This document shows, in pieces, positions 53,106 through 62,501 of a DNA stretch of 64,000 bases (the stretch's first letter is position 1; each line of letters begins with the position of its first letter). The stretch is from assembly GCF_002872335.1 (NCBI RefSeq), contig NZ_NJAG01000007.1:372001-436000 (forward strand), written 5' to 3'. Both the position numbers and the translations under genes were made by a program. The notes under the pieces are model-generated. The model had not been told where the DNA came from and ran no database searches. It saw nothing but the letters and a program-made list of their open reading frames with translations. This stretch comes from Siphonobacter sp. BAB-5405. Its GTDB lineage: Bacteria > Bacteroidota > Bacteroidia > Cytophagales > Spirosomataceae.

Positions 53106-53999
53106 TTACTTCTTGCGAATATAAATCGCATTACTCACCGCCCTTTCGCCTAGATGATCGAAGACCTTATTGTCCGAAGGCATATTGACTACGCCTTCGT
53201 GAGGCTGACTCGTAATGACCATCGTCGTAGAACCGCCGCCATCCAGATTGACCGCACGTTCGCAGCGAAACTGTTTCAGTAAGTACGTCAGTTCGGGTAA
53301 GGACATCCCCGCGGCCTGGGCATTTCGTCCGTCCACGGTAACCAGCAAGAGGTGTTTTTCACGCGTAATGCAGGCTGCCGTACGGGGATGACGGTTATCA
53401 TTGAAGGCATTCTTTTTCAGCGGTACCGGCTGCCCTTCCCACAACAGCAAAGGACCCGTTACCATGACATTCGGAGCATTCAGTTTTTGATCCCAGCCAT
53501 AGGCCCGTTCATCGGGAGCTCGCTCAATACTGACTTTACGTTTGCGAATGGTCAGAGCGGCCTGTTTATGTTCGATCAAGGGTTTACCAGCGGCATACGT
53601 GGTCGTATCCAGTACCTTTCCATCAATTTTGATGAGGTCTTCTGACCCTGCTTGCTTCACGTTGAAAAACGTACCGTTCACGGCCGCAGCGGCTCCCGCT
53701 TTTTTGGTCAGCGTACTGGTCGGCACCAGCTTACGCGTCGAATCACCTGGCGTATCGGCGGAAACCAGGCCGAAGACGACCCGTCGATTTTTCAGTTTGG
53801 TGTCCAATACATTGATGTTCTGATTGGACTGAAAAAGCTCTTTGTCTTTCAGATGTACGTGTTTCCAGGTCACTCCAGGGGCCACGTCCAGAAAATTCCA
53901 GGTGGCTTTCATCAACGCCAACGAGTCGTCAGTACTCGTTCGGCTTTGAGCAGAAGTAAAGCCTGCACAACTTATTAATAGGATACACAGATATTTCAT
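53106..53999 (-). CDS. Phosphodiester glycosidase family protein (NAGPA domain)
   Basis: 297 aa with a signal peptide (residues 1-17). AAAVNGTFFNV in the middle, HPRTAACIT and VTVDGRN, and the ERAVNLDGGGSTTMV block near 240-254 are hallmark motifs of the N-acetylglucosamine-1-phosphodiester alpha-N-acetylglucosaminidase (PF09992) family. In bacteria these exported enzymes act on polysaccharide phosphodiesters or are of unknown substrate. Single gene read leftward, no operon partner. Confidence 0.9.
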   Translation of the reverse strand: MKYLCILLISCAGFTSAQSRTSTDDSLALMKATWNFLDVAPGVTWKHVHLKDKELFQSNQNINVLDTKLKNRRVVFGLVSADTPGDSTRKLVPTSTLTKKAGAAAAVNGTFFNVKQAGSEDLIKIDGKVLDTTTYAAGKPLIEHKQAALTIRKRKVSIERAPDERAYGWDQKLNAPNVMVTGPLLLWEGQPVPLKKNAFNDNRHPRTAACITREKHLLLVTVDGRNAQAAGMSLPELTYLLKQFRCERAVNLDGGGSTTMVITSQPHEGVVNMPSDNKVFDHLGERAVSNAIYIRKK

Positions 54000-54098
54000 A
54001 GCTATTTATTTTCACAAGACTTCTACAATAACCGCGTAAAAAGCGTACCTCCGCTAGAACGCTCCGGGGTAAAGCCTGGTTTAGCGTTTTTCAAACAA

Positions 54099-54128
54099 AA
54101 ATCCCCGACCACTTAGGGTCAGGGATTT
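54099..54128 (-). terminator. Terminator after the S9 peptidase gene
   Basis: AAATCCCCGACC/GGTCAGGGATTT stem with one mismatch, followed on the minus strand by T residues; it lies just past the stop of the peptidase gene. Confidence 0.8.
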
Positions 54129-54134
54129 AGCTTC

Positions 54135-56324
54135 TTACTTCGTTCCGACGTAACGTTCAAAAAATTCATAAATCCGTAACATCCGATCAATTCGCTGCCG
54201 AACGTTTCCGCTCCGGCTCAGCTCGTGGGTACCACCGGGCATGCGTACGTATTCCACTTCTTTACCCATGATTTTCATCGATTTATACATCATTTCCGAT
54301 TGAATGACTCCCGTACGCAAGTCATTTTCGCCGTGTTTGATCAGCAAAGGCGTCCGGATCTGATCGACGAACGTGTAGGGCGAGTTGGCTTCCAGCACGC
54401 GATCGGTTTTGTCCAGCCAGGGATACTGGAAATAGTTAGGTACCAGTCGCCAGGCATTGCCTTCGCCCAGAAAAGTGGTCAAATCATACACCCCCCGTTG
54501 CGAGAAGGCCGCTTTGAAGCGGTGATCATGCCCAACGATCCAGGCCGTCAGATAGCCCGCGTAACTACCGCCCGTAATCACCTGACGAGCCGTGTCGGCC
54601 CAGCTTTCTTTTGCCGCTTCAGTCGCGGCCCGCAGTACGTCCGAAGCCGGTCCGGTACCCCAATCCTTGATGTTACCCCGCTGAAAGTCCAGTCCATACC
54701 CACCCGAACCACGCGGGTTGGCATACACTACGCCATAGCCCTGCGAGCAGAAATACTGAAATTCATGCCACATACTGGCCTCGCCCGGTCCCCACATCGC
54801 AGTCGGTCCGCCGTGCATATTCAGTAACAGCGGATATTTCTTACCGGCCTGTACGTTCGCGGGTTTCATAATCCAGTACTCCACCGTCTGGCCGTTTTCG
54901 TTCTGGAATGTCCGCTTTTCGGGCATACTCAGGGTTTTCTTCGCTACCCAGTCATTGAGAAAGGTAAAAGGCTTAGCCCCCTGAATGGCCGTTTTCAACT
55001 CGGCCAGCGTCAGATCCGAAGCCTTTCCTTTTTTAGCAGCTTTCGCCAGCGAAATCCAGTACACCTCATTCGGAGCGGAAACCTGCGTTTTTACGAATAC
55101 GAGTTTATCCGCTGATACGTCAAAATCCAGCATACCCGAATCGTAATCCGAAAGTTGTTCGACCTTTTGCGTCGCTACGTTCCAGCGGTACAGCGGTTGG
55201 CCCCCATTGGACTGGGCACTGAAATACAGATATTTGGAATCTTTCGACCAGGACAGGTTCGACACCGAGCGATCCAAATCAACCATTACCGGCTTTGCAG
55301 AGCCACCCGTAGTAAGTATCGTCAGCTTGGGGAAATTGACGCCTTCGGAAGGACTCGTCAGCAGGGCAATTCGCTGTCCATCCCAGGAAGGCAGCGGAGC
55401 AAAGGCTCGCTGGTTTTCGGCCTGAAAAACGTCCTGCATCTGGCCGTTCTCCGGCGTCAGGCGAATGACCTTGCTGGTTTGTTCGCGGTCGGGATGAGCG
55501 TTGGCTTGCTGACCCGTGGTTACGTACAGGAATTTACCGTCGGGACTCCAGGCAGAAGCCTGAAACGACTTAAAGCCCGTAGTCAGGACTTTCGGTGTGG
55601 CCCCTTCCTTCAATTCCAGCACGCAAATGTGACTAAAATTGAGTTCGGGCTGGGTCGTAGCTTCTCCCTGAAAATTGAGTCGGTTGATGACTTTCGCTTT
55701 TTTATCCACTACATCCTGATTGAGGAAAGCCCGAATTTCAGCCAGTGAGCCATCCGGATTGGGTTTTACTTTCGAATCACTTTTCAAAAAGGCATTGTCT
55801 TTGAAGCCCGGCTTTTCAAACGACCATTCGGGTACCGTCTTGGAGGGATTGAACAGACTATCTTTCAGTAATTCCGTCAAACTTAATCCTACCGAAAAAA
55901 CGATTTTTGATCCATCGTGAGACAAAATCGGGTTTCCAATACCGTATTTCCAGTCGGTTAGCTGGCGGGGTTCCCCTCCTTCCAGGGAAAGTTGAAATAA
56001 TTGCGATTTTCCTTTGACCGGACGCGTAAACAGCAAGGTTTTAGCATCCTTCCAGAGAGCCCGGCTCACGCTTTCTTCACCCTGCGTCAGCTGGCGGGAC
56101 GGGTTTTGGAAATCCGTCAGCCAGAGGTGCGTCCGGTAGATGTATTCCCATTTCTTTTCAGCATCCGGTTCGGTAGTTTGCACGGCGTATACTGCCCGTT
56201 TGCCATCGGGCGAAAGACTTACCGACGAAGCCGATTTAATACGGGTCAGGTCAGTAACGGTAATTTTTTCATTTTGTGCCCACAGGAAAAAGGGCATACA
56301 GAGCAGTACCAATAGTATTCTCAT
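54135..56324 (-). CDS. S9 family peptidase (prolyl oligopeptidase / acylaminoacyl-peptidase type)
   Basis: 729 aa with a signal peptide (MRILLVLLCMPFFLWAQ). Residues 20-460 are a beta-propeller made of WD40-like PD40 repeats (SVSLSPDGKRAVY, SPDGKFLYVTTG). The C-terminal catalytic alpha/beta hydrolase has the serine in TGGSYAGYLTAW, the Asp in LIKHGENDLR and the His in GGTHELSR. It is likely a periplasmic peptidase that degrades imported peptides. The longer start at 56360 would precede the signal peptide, so 56324 is chosen; a -7 box lies upstream. Confidence 0.93.
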   Translation of the reverse strand: MRILLVLLCMPFFLWAQNEKITVTDLTRIKSASSVSLSPDGKRAVYAVQTTEPDAEKKWEYIYRTHLWLTDFQNPSRQLTQGEESVSRALWKDAKTLLFTRPVKGKSQLFQLSLEGGEPRQLTDWKYGIGNPILSHDGSKIVFSVGLSLTELLKDSLFNPSKTVPEWSFEKPGFKDNAFLKSDSKVKPNPDGSLAEIRAFLNQDVVDKKAKVINRLNFQGEATTQPELNFSHICVLELKEGATPKVLTTGFKSFQASAWSPDGKFLYVTTGQQANAHPDREQTSKVIRLTPENGQMQDVFQAENQRAFAPLPSWDGQRIALLTSPSEGVNFPKLTILTTGGSAKPVMVDLDRSVSNLSWSKDSKYLYFSAQSNGGQPLYRWNVATQKVEQLSDYDSGMLDFDVSADKLVFVKTQVSAPNEVYWISLAKAAKKGKASDLTLAELKTAIQGAKPFTFLNDWVAKKTLSMPEKRTFQNENGQTVEYWIMKPANVQAGKKYPLLLNMHGGPTAMWGPGEASMWHEFQYFCSQGYGVVYANPRGSGGYGLDFQRGNIKDWGTGPASDVLRAATEAAKESWADTARQVITGGSYAGYLTAWIVGHDHRFKAAFSQRGVYDLTTFLGEGNAWRLVPNYFQYPWLDKTDRVLEANSPYTFVDQIRTPLLIKHGENDLRTGVIQSEMMYKSMKIMGKEVEYVRMPGGTHELSRSGNVRQRIDRMLRIYEFFERYVGTK

Positions 56325-56357
56325 ACAAACGGGAATAAAGTGAAGAGACGAATTTGC

Positions 56358-56365
56358 CAAAATTA
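56358..56365 (-). promoter_or_regulatory. Candidate -7 element (TAATTTTG) of the S9 peptidase gene
   Basis: TAnnTTTG match on the minus strand 34 nt upstream of the start at 56324, supporting that start over the one at 56360. No -33 TTG. Confidence 0.45.
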
Positions 56366-56483
56366 GTGAAGAATACCCCAGAATGTAAAGGGCCTTTGCA
56401 GGTGTAGATGAGTGGCAAAGTGCGTACTTCGAAAGGCGGAATTCTGGCTACTTGTGGGTTGATTGTACCAAAGCCTTAAAACT

Positions 56484-56517
56484 AAAAAACAGCTCCGCAA
56501 GACAGAACTGTTTTTTT
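56484..56517. terminator. Terminator-like hairpin between two divergent genes
   Basis: AAAAAACAG/CTGTTTTTT stem with a 15-nt loop and T run on both strands. It stands between the divergent S9 peptidase and sensor kinase genes, where no gene ends. The gap 56325-56657 holds no gene; the 98-codon minus frame there has no protein-like features. Confidence 0.6.
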
Positions 56518-56603
56518 CCCTTAACCAAAACTTTGTAAAAATTCTACGGCCCAAAATTAAAAAACCTATCCCTCCCATAAAATCCCACATATTGGGGGGT
56601 TTC

Positions 56604-56630
56604 TTGCAAAATTTGCGTGTTTTACCTTTG
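56604..56630 (+). promoter_or_regulatory. Promoter of the propeller histidine kinase
   Basis: TTG at 56604-56606, 16 nt, then TACCTTTG at 56623-56630; transcription would begin about 20 nt before the ATG at 56658. It lies inside the upstream extension of the frame and so fixes the start. Confidence 0.65.
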
Positions 56631-56657
56631 TTTTTGCACGAAACGTGCCCTTCAGCC

Positions 56658-59600
56658 ATGATTAAAGTCTTTTTTCTGTGTCTTGCCTGCTTTTGGGCCT
56701 GCTTCGGATTTGGTCAATCCAATTCGGTTTTTCTGGACCAGTATTCGCTGGAAGAAGGGCTTTCTCAAAGTGGTGTCAACTGTATACTGAAAGATCAGCG
56801 GGGGTACATCTGGCTGGGTACCCAAAATGGTCTTAATCGTTTCGACGGGCATCAGTTTGTTACCTACCAGCATCAGCCGTTTCAAGTCAATAGTCTGTCG
56901 AATGAATTCATTCTGTCGCTTTGCGAAGATCGGCGGGGACAGCTCTGGGTAGGTACGCGTCAGGGTCTCAATCGCTTTGACCGGGTAAATGGTATCATTA
57001 CCCGATATGGTACTTCTTATAAACTTACCGTTCAGACGCTCCTCGAAGACCGCGATGGCTCGCTCTGGATTGGCACGCCCGATGGCCTGTTTCGGATGGC
57101 CAGCACGGCCAGCCCTAAGCTCGACTTTCAGAAGTTAGTACGTTCTTCGGATTACCTGCTCAAAGACCGCGTCATTTATACGCTCTTTCAGGATGCTCAG
57201 GGTTTTCTCTGGGCCGGAACCAATCAGGGTTTATACCGCATCAGTCCCATCGAGAAGGGCATCCGGCGGGTCATTCCCTGGTCGTTGCCGCATACGCCAG
57301 TGTACAGTATCGTTCAGGATTCGCAGCATCGCCTCTGGATTGGTTCTGAAGCAGGATTGCATCAGCTTACCACCCAAAAGCCCGGTCCCGCCCTACTGTT
57401 TCGACCTACGAAGCAACCCATACTGGCTCTGCTGGCGAGTCATGAATCCGTTTTGTGGGTATCCGTACGGAATGAAGGTATTTATCGGTATGACCTGCAC
57501 AACTCCACCCTGCCGCTTCTTTCTCACTGGACGGGAAATGCTAAAAAAGGGCTGCAAAGCAACGTAATTTCCTCGCTATACCAGGGACCCGACCCCAAAG
57601 AAGACGTCATCTGGCTGGGTACACGCGATGCAGGCATCCAGGTTTTTAGCCATGCTAAAAATAGTTTTCAGCACTGGGAAGACCTGATTACACCACCGGG
57701 TTCTTCGCAATTATTCTTTTCGCTATACACCGACCGTCATAATAACCTCTGGGCCGGTACGTATCGAGGCTTATTCTGTATCAATCGGAATACTCTGGAA
57801 AGTCAGCAGTTTAGTGAGAAACTGCTGGGTGAGCGGATTCACACCATTCTGGAAGATTACAAGGGTACGCTTTGGGTAGGCAGTAGTAAAGGCCTCTACT
57901 ACTGGAATGGACGTCAATTTGTCAGCGATCCGGCTCACCGGGAGTTTCCGATGGTTAGTAAACTCTACGAGGACCAGCACCATCAGTTATGGATTGGTAC
58001 GGGAAAAGCCCTGTACAAGCGTAGTACGACTGGCCAGCTCACGCGGTTTGATTTTAGTTCCAAAGGACCTGGTTCAACCATTGAGGCCATTCAGGAGATG
58101 CCCGACGGTACGCTTTGGGTAGGAACGTCGGGAGGACTCAACCGGATCGATACCAACGGCCGCATTACCCCCTATTACAACCAGACCGACGACCCGGAAA
58201 GTCTGCTGAGTAACGAAATTTACGATTTGCACCGCGATCGCAAAGGACAACTCTGGATTGCCAGCAGCAAAGGCCTCAGCCGTCTGTTTTTCAGGGATGG
58301 CCACCCCCACTTTGAACACTTTACGGAGCAGGAAGGCCTGGCCAATCACGTAGTGTATGGGATGCTGGAAGATGAGGAAGGTCGCTTCTGGATGAGTACC
58401 AACCGGGGTCTTTCCCGCTTCGATCCCCGCACGCAAACGTTCCGAAACTACACCAGCCGGGATGGCTTGATGGCGAATGAATTCAACAACGGGGCTTTTC
58501 ACCGCAGTGCTGACGGAACGTTTTTCTTCGGGGGTATTGGGTTACTCGTCAGCTTTAATCCGCAGGAACTTACCGAAAGTCGCTTTACGCCTCCGGTCGT
58601 ACTGACGTCGTTTCGCAAATTTGAAAAGCTCTTTGCCTTCGACAGCCTGCTTGCTCATGACCATCAACTGACGATTCAGGCCAAAGAGAACTTTTTTTCC
58701 TTCGTGTACAATACACTCGACTACAGCAGTCCGCAGAAAAATCAGTATGCCTATCTGCTCGAAGGATTTCATACCAACTGGAATTTCAGCGGTACTCGTC
58801 GCTACATCAGTTTTTCCAACCTGAGTCCAGGGAAATATACACTTAAGGTAAAAGCTTCCAACGCCGACGGCCTCTGGAACGATTCCCAAATGTTACAGAT
58901 TCCGATTGTCGTGGTGCCGCCCTTCTGGCAACGATGGTGGTTCTACGCCATTTGCCTGCTTGTGGTAGGTGGCACGGCACGACTCATCTATGGTTACCGG
59001 GTTCGGAAGCAGGTGGCCCACTTACTGGAGCTGGAAAAAGTTAAACTGACCGAGAACGAACGCGTCCGCAAGCTTGCTGCCCAGGATTTACACGATGAAT
59101 TCGGGAATACCATTACCCGTATTTCGATGCTTACCGAAATCATTAAAGCCCGGCTACCGGAGCCTTCGTCGGAGGTGCTGCCGCTGCTTACCAAGATTAG
59201 CGATAATGCCAACCGGATGTATCAGGGAACAAAAGATTTCATCTGGGCCATTAATCCTGATCATGATAATCTTTACGAAATCGCCATTCGACTCAAGGAT
59301 TTCGGTGATGACGTACTTGATAAAACCGGCATCCGATTTGACATCAGCGGTTTAGAAGAGTCTTTACGTAATTACGTCTTACCGATGGGGATGAGTCGCC
59401 ACCTGATCTTTCTGTTCAAGGAAGCCATCAGCAACACCCTCAAACACGCTCAGGCTACGCAAACGTTCCTGGCTTTTGAACGCCAGGGCGAAGAGGCCAC
59501 CATTCGCTGGATCGACAACGGACAGGGATTTGACGCCAGTAAACGACGCAAGGGTAACGGACTGCTTAATATGGAAAGCCGGGCTCGTAAGTTTGAGGGC

Positions 59601-59690
59601 CTGGTGACAATTGAAAGTGTTCCGTCTCAGGGTACCGTTGTCAGCGTCCGTATTCGTTTACCTCAGAAAAAGTATACTGAGTCTACATAA
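56658..59690 (+). CDS. Two-component sensor histidine kinase with reg_prop beta-propeller (NarX/HisKA_3 type)
   Basis: 1010 aa. Signal peptide (residues 1-20), then about 14 repeated propeller units (LWVGTRQGLNRFD, LWIGSEAGLHQL and others) over residues 30-690, a Y_Y_Y domain (about 695-775), one membrane helix (FWQRWWFYAICLLVVGGTARLIYGY, near 760-785), a HisKA_3 dimerisation domain with phospho-acceptor His812 (DLHDEFGNT) and a HATPase domain (IDNGQGFD, GNGLLNMESRA). A periplasmic ligand signal is passed to the response regulator at 59761, 70 nt downstream. No PUL is adjacent; the ligand is unknown. The start at 56658 is supported by promoter and signal peptide. Confidence 0.93.
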   Translation: MIKVFFLCLACFWACFGFGQSNSVFLDQYSLEEGLSQSGVNCILKDQRGYIWLGTQNGLNRFDGHQFVTYQHQPFQVNSLSNEFILSLCEDRRGQLWVGTRQGLNRFDRVNGIITRYGTSYKLTVQTLLEDRDGSLWIGTPDGLFRMASTASPKLDFQKLVRSSDYLLKDRVIYTLFQDAQGFLWAGTNQGLYRISPIEKGIRRVIPWSLPHTPVYSIVQDSQHRLWIGSEAGLHQLTTQKPGPALLFRPTKQPILALLASHESVLWVSVRNEGIYRYDLHNSTLPLLSHWTGNAKKGLQSNVISSLYQGPDPKEDVIWLGTRDAGIQVFSHAKNSFQHWEDLITPPGSSQLFFSLYTDRHNNLWAGTYRGLFCINRNTLESQQFSEKLLGERIHTILEDYKGTLWVGSSKGLYYWNGRQFVSDPAHREFPMVSKLYEDQHHQLWIGTGKALYKRSTTGQLTRFDFSSKGPGSTIEAIQEMPDGTLWVGTSGGLNRIDTNGRITPYYNQTDDPESLLSNEIYDLHRDRKGQLWIASSKGLSRLFFRDGHPHFEHFTEQEGLANHVVYGMLEDEEGRFWMSTNRGLSRFDPRTQTFRNYTSRDGLMANEFNNGAFHRSADGTFFFGGIGLLVSFNPQELTESRFTPPVVLTSFRKFEKLFAFDSLLAHDHQLTIQAKENFFSFVYNTLDYSSPQKNQYAYLLEGFHTNWNFSGTRRYISFSNLSPGKYTLKVKASNADGLWNDSQMLQIPIVVVPPFWQRWWFYAICLLVVGGTARLIYGYRVRKQVAHLLELEKVKLTENERVRKLAAQDLHDEFGNTITRISMLTEIIKARLPEPSSEVLPLLTKISDNANRMYQGTKDFIWAINPDHDNLYEIAIRLKDFGDDVLDKTGIRFDISGLEESLRNYVLPMGMSRHLIFLFKEAISNTLKHAQATQTFLAFERQGEEATIRWIDNGQGFDASKRRKGNGLLNMESRARKFEGLVTIESVPSQGTVVSVRIRLPQKKYTEST

Positions 59691-59760
59691 ACTCCTGTTT
59701 TTTTCTTACTCATGCAACGCCTATCAACCAAAATGTGTCTTTATTGTACTTTTAAAAGCC

Positions 59761-60405
59761 ATGAATCTAGTTTTGTCTGCTCCTGAAATAATAAATGTCT
59801 GTATTGTCGAAGACGATTCGGTCATACGTGAAGGTTTTGCCCTACTCATTGACGGCACTTCAGGTTTTCACATTGTCAATACCTATGCTTCCTGTGAAGA
59901 AGCCCTCCCTCACCTGAATCAGGATGCTCCCGATGTTGTTTTGATGGACATTGAATTACCGGGCATGAACGGTATTGAAGGCATCAGCCGAATTAAGAAA
60001 GCACGGCCCCAGACCAATATCATTGTCATTACTGTTTACGAAAACGACGACCTGGTATTCAAAGCTTTGTGTGCCGGTGCAGGTGGCTATCTGACGAAAA
60101 ACATGCCCCCCAATCGCTTGCTGGAAGCCATTCAGGAGATTCAGAACGGCGGGGCTCCGATGAGCACCAATGTTGCCCGTATGGTGGTGCAATCCTTTCA
60201 GAAAAACCGGAATTCGCCCCTTACTTCGCGGGAAACCGAAGTGCTTGAGCTGTTAGCCAAAGGCAAAAGCTACTCTACGATTGCTGACGAACTCTTTGTG
60301 GATAAAGAAACCATTCGTACGCACATCAAGAATATTTACTGGAAGCTGGAAGTACACTCTAAAGCCGAAGCCATCGAAAAGGCAACCAAAGAACGGCTGA
60401 TCTAG
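59761..60405 (+). CDS. NarL/LuxR-family response regulator
   Basis: 214 aa. Receiver domain with acidic pair Glu17-Asp18-Asp19 (CIVEDDS), phospho-acceptor Asp63 (LMDIELPGMNG) and a conserved Lys in GYLTKNMPPN; C-terminal LuxR-type HTH (LTSRETEVLELLAKGKSYSTIADELFVDKETIRTHIKNI, near 155-205). Partner of the HisKA_3 kinase directly upstream: this kinase class pairs with NarL-type regulators. Start at 59761 because the receiver core begins there; the upstream frame overlaps the kinase 3' end. A terminator follows. Confidence 0.95.
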   Translation: MNLVLSAPEIINVCIVEDDSVIREGFALLIDGTSGFHIVNTYASCEEALPHLNQDAPDVVLMDIELPGMNGIEGISRIKKARPQTNIIVITVYENDDLVFKALCAGAGGYLTKNMPPNRLLEAIQEIQNGGAPMSTNVARMVVQSFQKNRNSPLTSRETEVLELLAKGKSYSTIADELFVDKETIRTHIKNIYWKLEVHSKAEAIEKATKERLI

Positions 60406-60431
60406 GAATTTTCTTTCAACCATAGATTACC

Positions 60432-60468
60432 AACAAAAAACCTCCCGAAAAATCGGGAGGTTTTTGTT
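60432..60468. terminator. Bidirectional terminator after the response regulator
   Basis: CCTCCCGA/TCGGGAGG stem extended by A-T pairs, with A and T runs on both strands; it also serves the convergent 60486-61061 gene. Confidence 0.88.
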
Positions 60469-60485
60469 AGTAATCGTTTAAGCCC

Positions 60486-61061
60486 TCAGGAACCTAGCCT
60501 ACGCATGATCAGCCGCTGAACACCTTCAAAGAAAAGCCGGGGTTTCAGGGTACGCCAGTTGGGAATTTCCTCCAGCGTGCCGCCGTAATTGATGTAATAG
60601 TCTAAGTGGTATTTTGTGAATTCATCTTCCACAAAATCCCGGAAGTTCAGAGCAGTAATCCAGCCGTCCCCTATTTCTTCAAACCATTCGGCGTAATAGT
60701 CATCGTCGGTACTCCCGTGAAAATTGAACACATTTTCACCAATCAAAATGAACTTGCTGATTCCCTGCGATATCTGCTGGTCAATCACATTACGTTTAAA
60801 ATGCATGATGTCATTGTGGAGCGTATCGTTCCATTCGCCCAGCAATTCAATGATCGTAAAATTCAGATCATAATCTGCGTACAGGATTTTGCAGTATAAA
60901 GTTTCGGAACCGATGTCATCCCAGTTAGGATGTATGTAATAATCATATACGGTATTTTCGTACTGCTGATAATTGTACTCCCGTTCAAAAAAGGGAGACT
61001 GCGGATCTTCGGCGGCGATGTAATATTTCTCCCAGCCGTAAAAAGGTTCTATATCCTGCAT
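60486..61061 (-). CDS. Conserved-looking hypothetical protein, 191 aa
   Basis: An acidic, aromatic-rich cytosolic protein (YNYQQYENTVYDYY, GSTDDDYYAEWFEE) without signal peptide or membrane segment. It reads like a compact alpha/beta domain (FTIIELLGEW, KFILIGENVFNFHG) and ends in basic LIMRRLGS. No family is recognised. It follows the ChaN-like gene by 21 nt in the same leftward unit, so the two may act together, though no fold link is known. Confidence 0.7.
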   Translation of the reverse strand: MQDIEPFYGWEKYYIAAEDPQSPFFEREYNYQQYENTVYDYYIHPNWDDIGSETLYCKILYADYDLNFTIIELLGEWNDTLHNDIMHFKRNVIDQQISQGISKFILIGENVFNFHGSTDDDYYAEWFEEIGDGWITALNFRDFVEDEFTKYHLDYYINYGGTLEEIPNWRTLKPRLFFEGVQRLIMRRLGS

Positions 61062-61082
61062 GGCTTTCGTCGTCTTTACTTT

Positions 61083-61952
61083 TCAATGGGTTTTCGTCAT
61101 GGTCTCAGGTACTACTAAAATAAAATGTGCCAGTTCGGGCTTGGCTTGCGTGGGTGCGGCCAGGTTGGCTTCTTCTACCGTAGCGATCGTTACGATGCGT
61201 AAATCCGGATTCGCTTTTTTAAGATACCAGTAAATGCCTTCGAAATTCTGACTGTGGTAACTGCCGTTGAAATGCAGAAAAGTTTGCCCCTTCTTCCAGT
61301 TTTTCAGAATGAAGTGAGCCATCGTCGCATCCTTGATCGCCTGAGCCTTGGCCATATTTTCGGCAGCTGCGGAACCGGCTGAGCTATGCATACCGCCCAT
61401 TTTCAGCATATCGGCGTAACCCGGCAGGGTTAAATCAACGGTGACAGGCAAGGGAGCAATGGCCTGCTGAGCTTCAGGACTGAGACGGTTTAACTCCTCC
61501 AGTCCCTTTTTGGCCACAATACTGGCATAACGCCGGGGAATGTTAGTAGCTACGAAGGGAATGGATTCGCTCTGGGCAAAATCCACCAGCGGTTTATAGT
61601 CCGTCCGGAAATTAGGCCAAACCTTGGCTTCGGCTTCGAGTTGCTGCATGGTTATCTTTTTCTGTCCGTACTCGGTCAGTACCAGCTGATTGTCGGCTTC
61701 AAACATTTCAGCTCCCAGAACGAGTTGCTGCTTTTTGCGTTCATACAAGTCTTTAGTCAGTTCGAGTTGTAGCCAGTGACTGATGGGATTGTTATGCAGT
61801 TCACCAAACAGGATGACATCCGCATTAGCCGCCTGCTGAAGCAGGGCCTCGTAGCTCGAAGGCTTTAAGTGCTGATTGTAAATAAGATACGCTGGTTTAT
61901 CAGTAAAAGCTCCCGCTAGTATACCGACAAGAATCAGAAACAGGCTTCGCAT
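61083..61952 (-). CDS. ChaN-like heme-binding uptake family protein
   Basis: 289 aa, 293 if the Met at 61964 is used. An N-terminal hydrophobic segment (SLFLILVGILAGAF) is a signal peptide or anchor. ILFGELHNNPISHWLQLEL, then LGAEMFEADNQ and TNIPRRYASIVAKKGL match ChaN (PF04187, Tiki-like EreA/ChaN superfamily), described as iron-regulated heme-binding lipoprotein in Campylobacter. The last motif, ILKNWKKGQTFLHFNGSYHSQNFEGI, carries the conserved His. Lipobox Cys is missing here, so it is periplasmic or membrane-anchored. Middle gene of a leftward unit GNAT-ChaN-hypothetical. Confidence 0.85.
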   Translation of the reverse strand: MRSLFLILVGILAGAFTDKPAYLIYNQHLKPSSYEALLQQAANADVILFGELHNNPISHWLQLELTKDLYERKKQQLVLGAEMFEADNQLVLTEYGQKKITMQQLEAEAKVWPNFRTDYKPLVDFAQSESIPFVATNIPRRYASIVAKKGLEELNRLSPEAQQAIAPLPVTVDLTLPGYADMLKMGGMHSSAGSAAAENMAKAQAIKDATMAHFILKNWKKGQTFLHFNGSYHSQNFEGIYWYLKKANPDLRIVTIATVEEANLAAPTQAKPELAHFILVVPETMTKTH

Positions 61953-62012
61953 GAGAGAAAGCAACAGTGCTTAAAATGAAAAGGTAGGGAGCATTTGCTT
62001 CCGGTGAAAATT

Positions 62013-62414
62013 TTACTTCTGCCGATCCAGCGTAAAACAAACTTCGCTGGGTTTCATTCCAATCTTGGGATAATAGGTAACGGCTTTCGGGGCGGCCAGC
62101 AAAATCAGGGTGGTCATGGGCCCAGCTACTTCGTGTGTCAGTTCTACCAATCGACGGCCAATCCCCTGGTGCTGGTACGCTTCATCCACAGCCAGATCGG
62201 CCAGGTACGTACAGAAACTGAAGTCACTCAGGGCCCGTGATACGCCCACCAATTGGCCTCCATCCCAGGCGGTGACTAGAATATTGGCCCCATCCAGCAT
62301 GCGTTGCATTCGTTCAGTATCGGCAACGGGTCGGCGTTCGCCCAATGTTGAGCGGGTCAGCAGGTCGATAAACGTTTCAGCGGAAATTTTTTTTTCTGTG
62401 TTGTACTCAATCAT
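62013..62414 (-). CDS. GNAT family N-acetyltransferase
   Basis: 133 aa single-domain GNAT enzyme. The acetyl-CoA pyrophosphate-binding motif is LAVDEAYQHQGIGRRLVE (Q/RxxGxG/A) near residues 72-89; ILLAAPKAVTYYPKIGMKP is the typical C-terminal part. It acetylates an unknown amine substrate. First of a possible leftward unit; 60 nt separate it from ChaN and no terminator is seen between them. It is divergent from the thioredoxin-fold gene across 87 nt. Confidence 0.85.
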   Translation of the reverse strand: MIEYNTEKKISAETFIDLLTRSTLGERRPVADTERMQRMLDGANILVTAWDGGQLVGVSRALSDFSFCTYLADLAVDEAYQHQGIGRRLVELTHEVAGPMTTLILLAAPKAVTYYPKIGMKPSEVCFTLDRQK

Positions 62415-62501
62415 GGCGTAATTGGATGTTTATTTCGTTTCACAGGCGGTTGAACTAACCCAATCGGGTAACCGTTGCGGTAAAAATTTCTTTACTTTTT
62501 T

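Noticed and set aside
56363-56659. 98-codon minus-strand frame between divergent genes
   Set aside because: It covers the kinase promoter and a hairpin; no recognisable domain.
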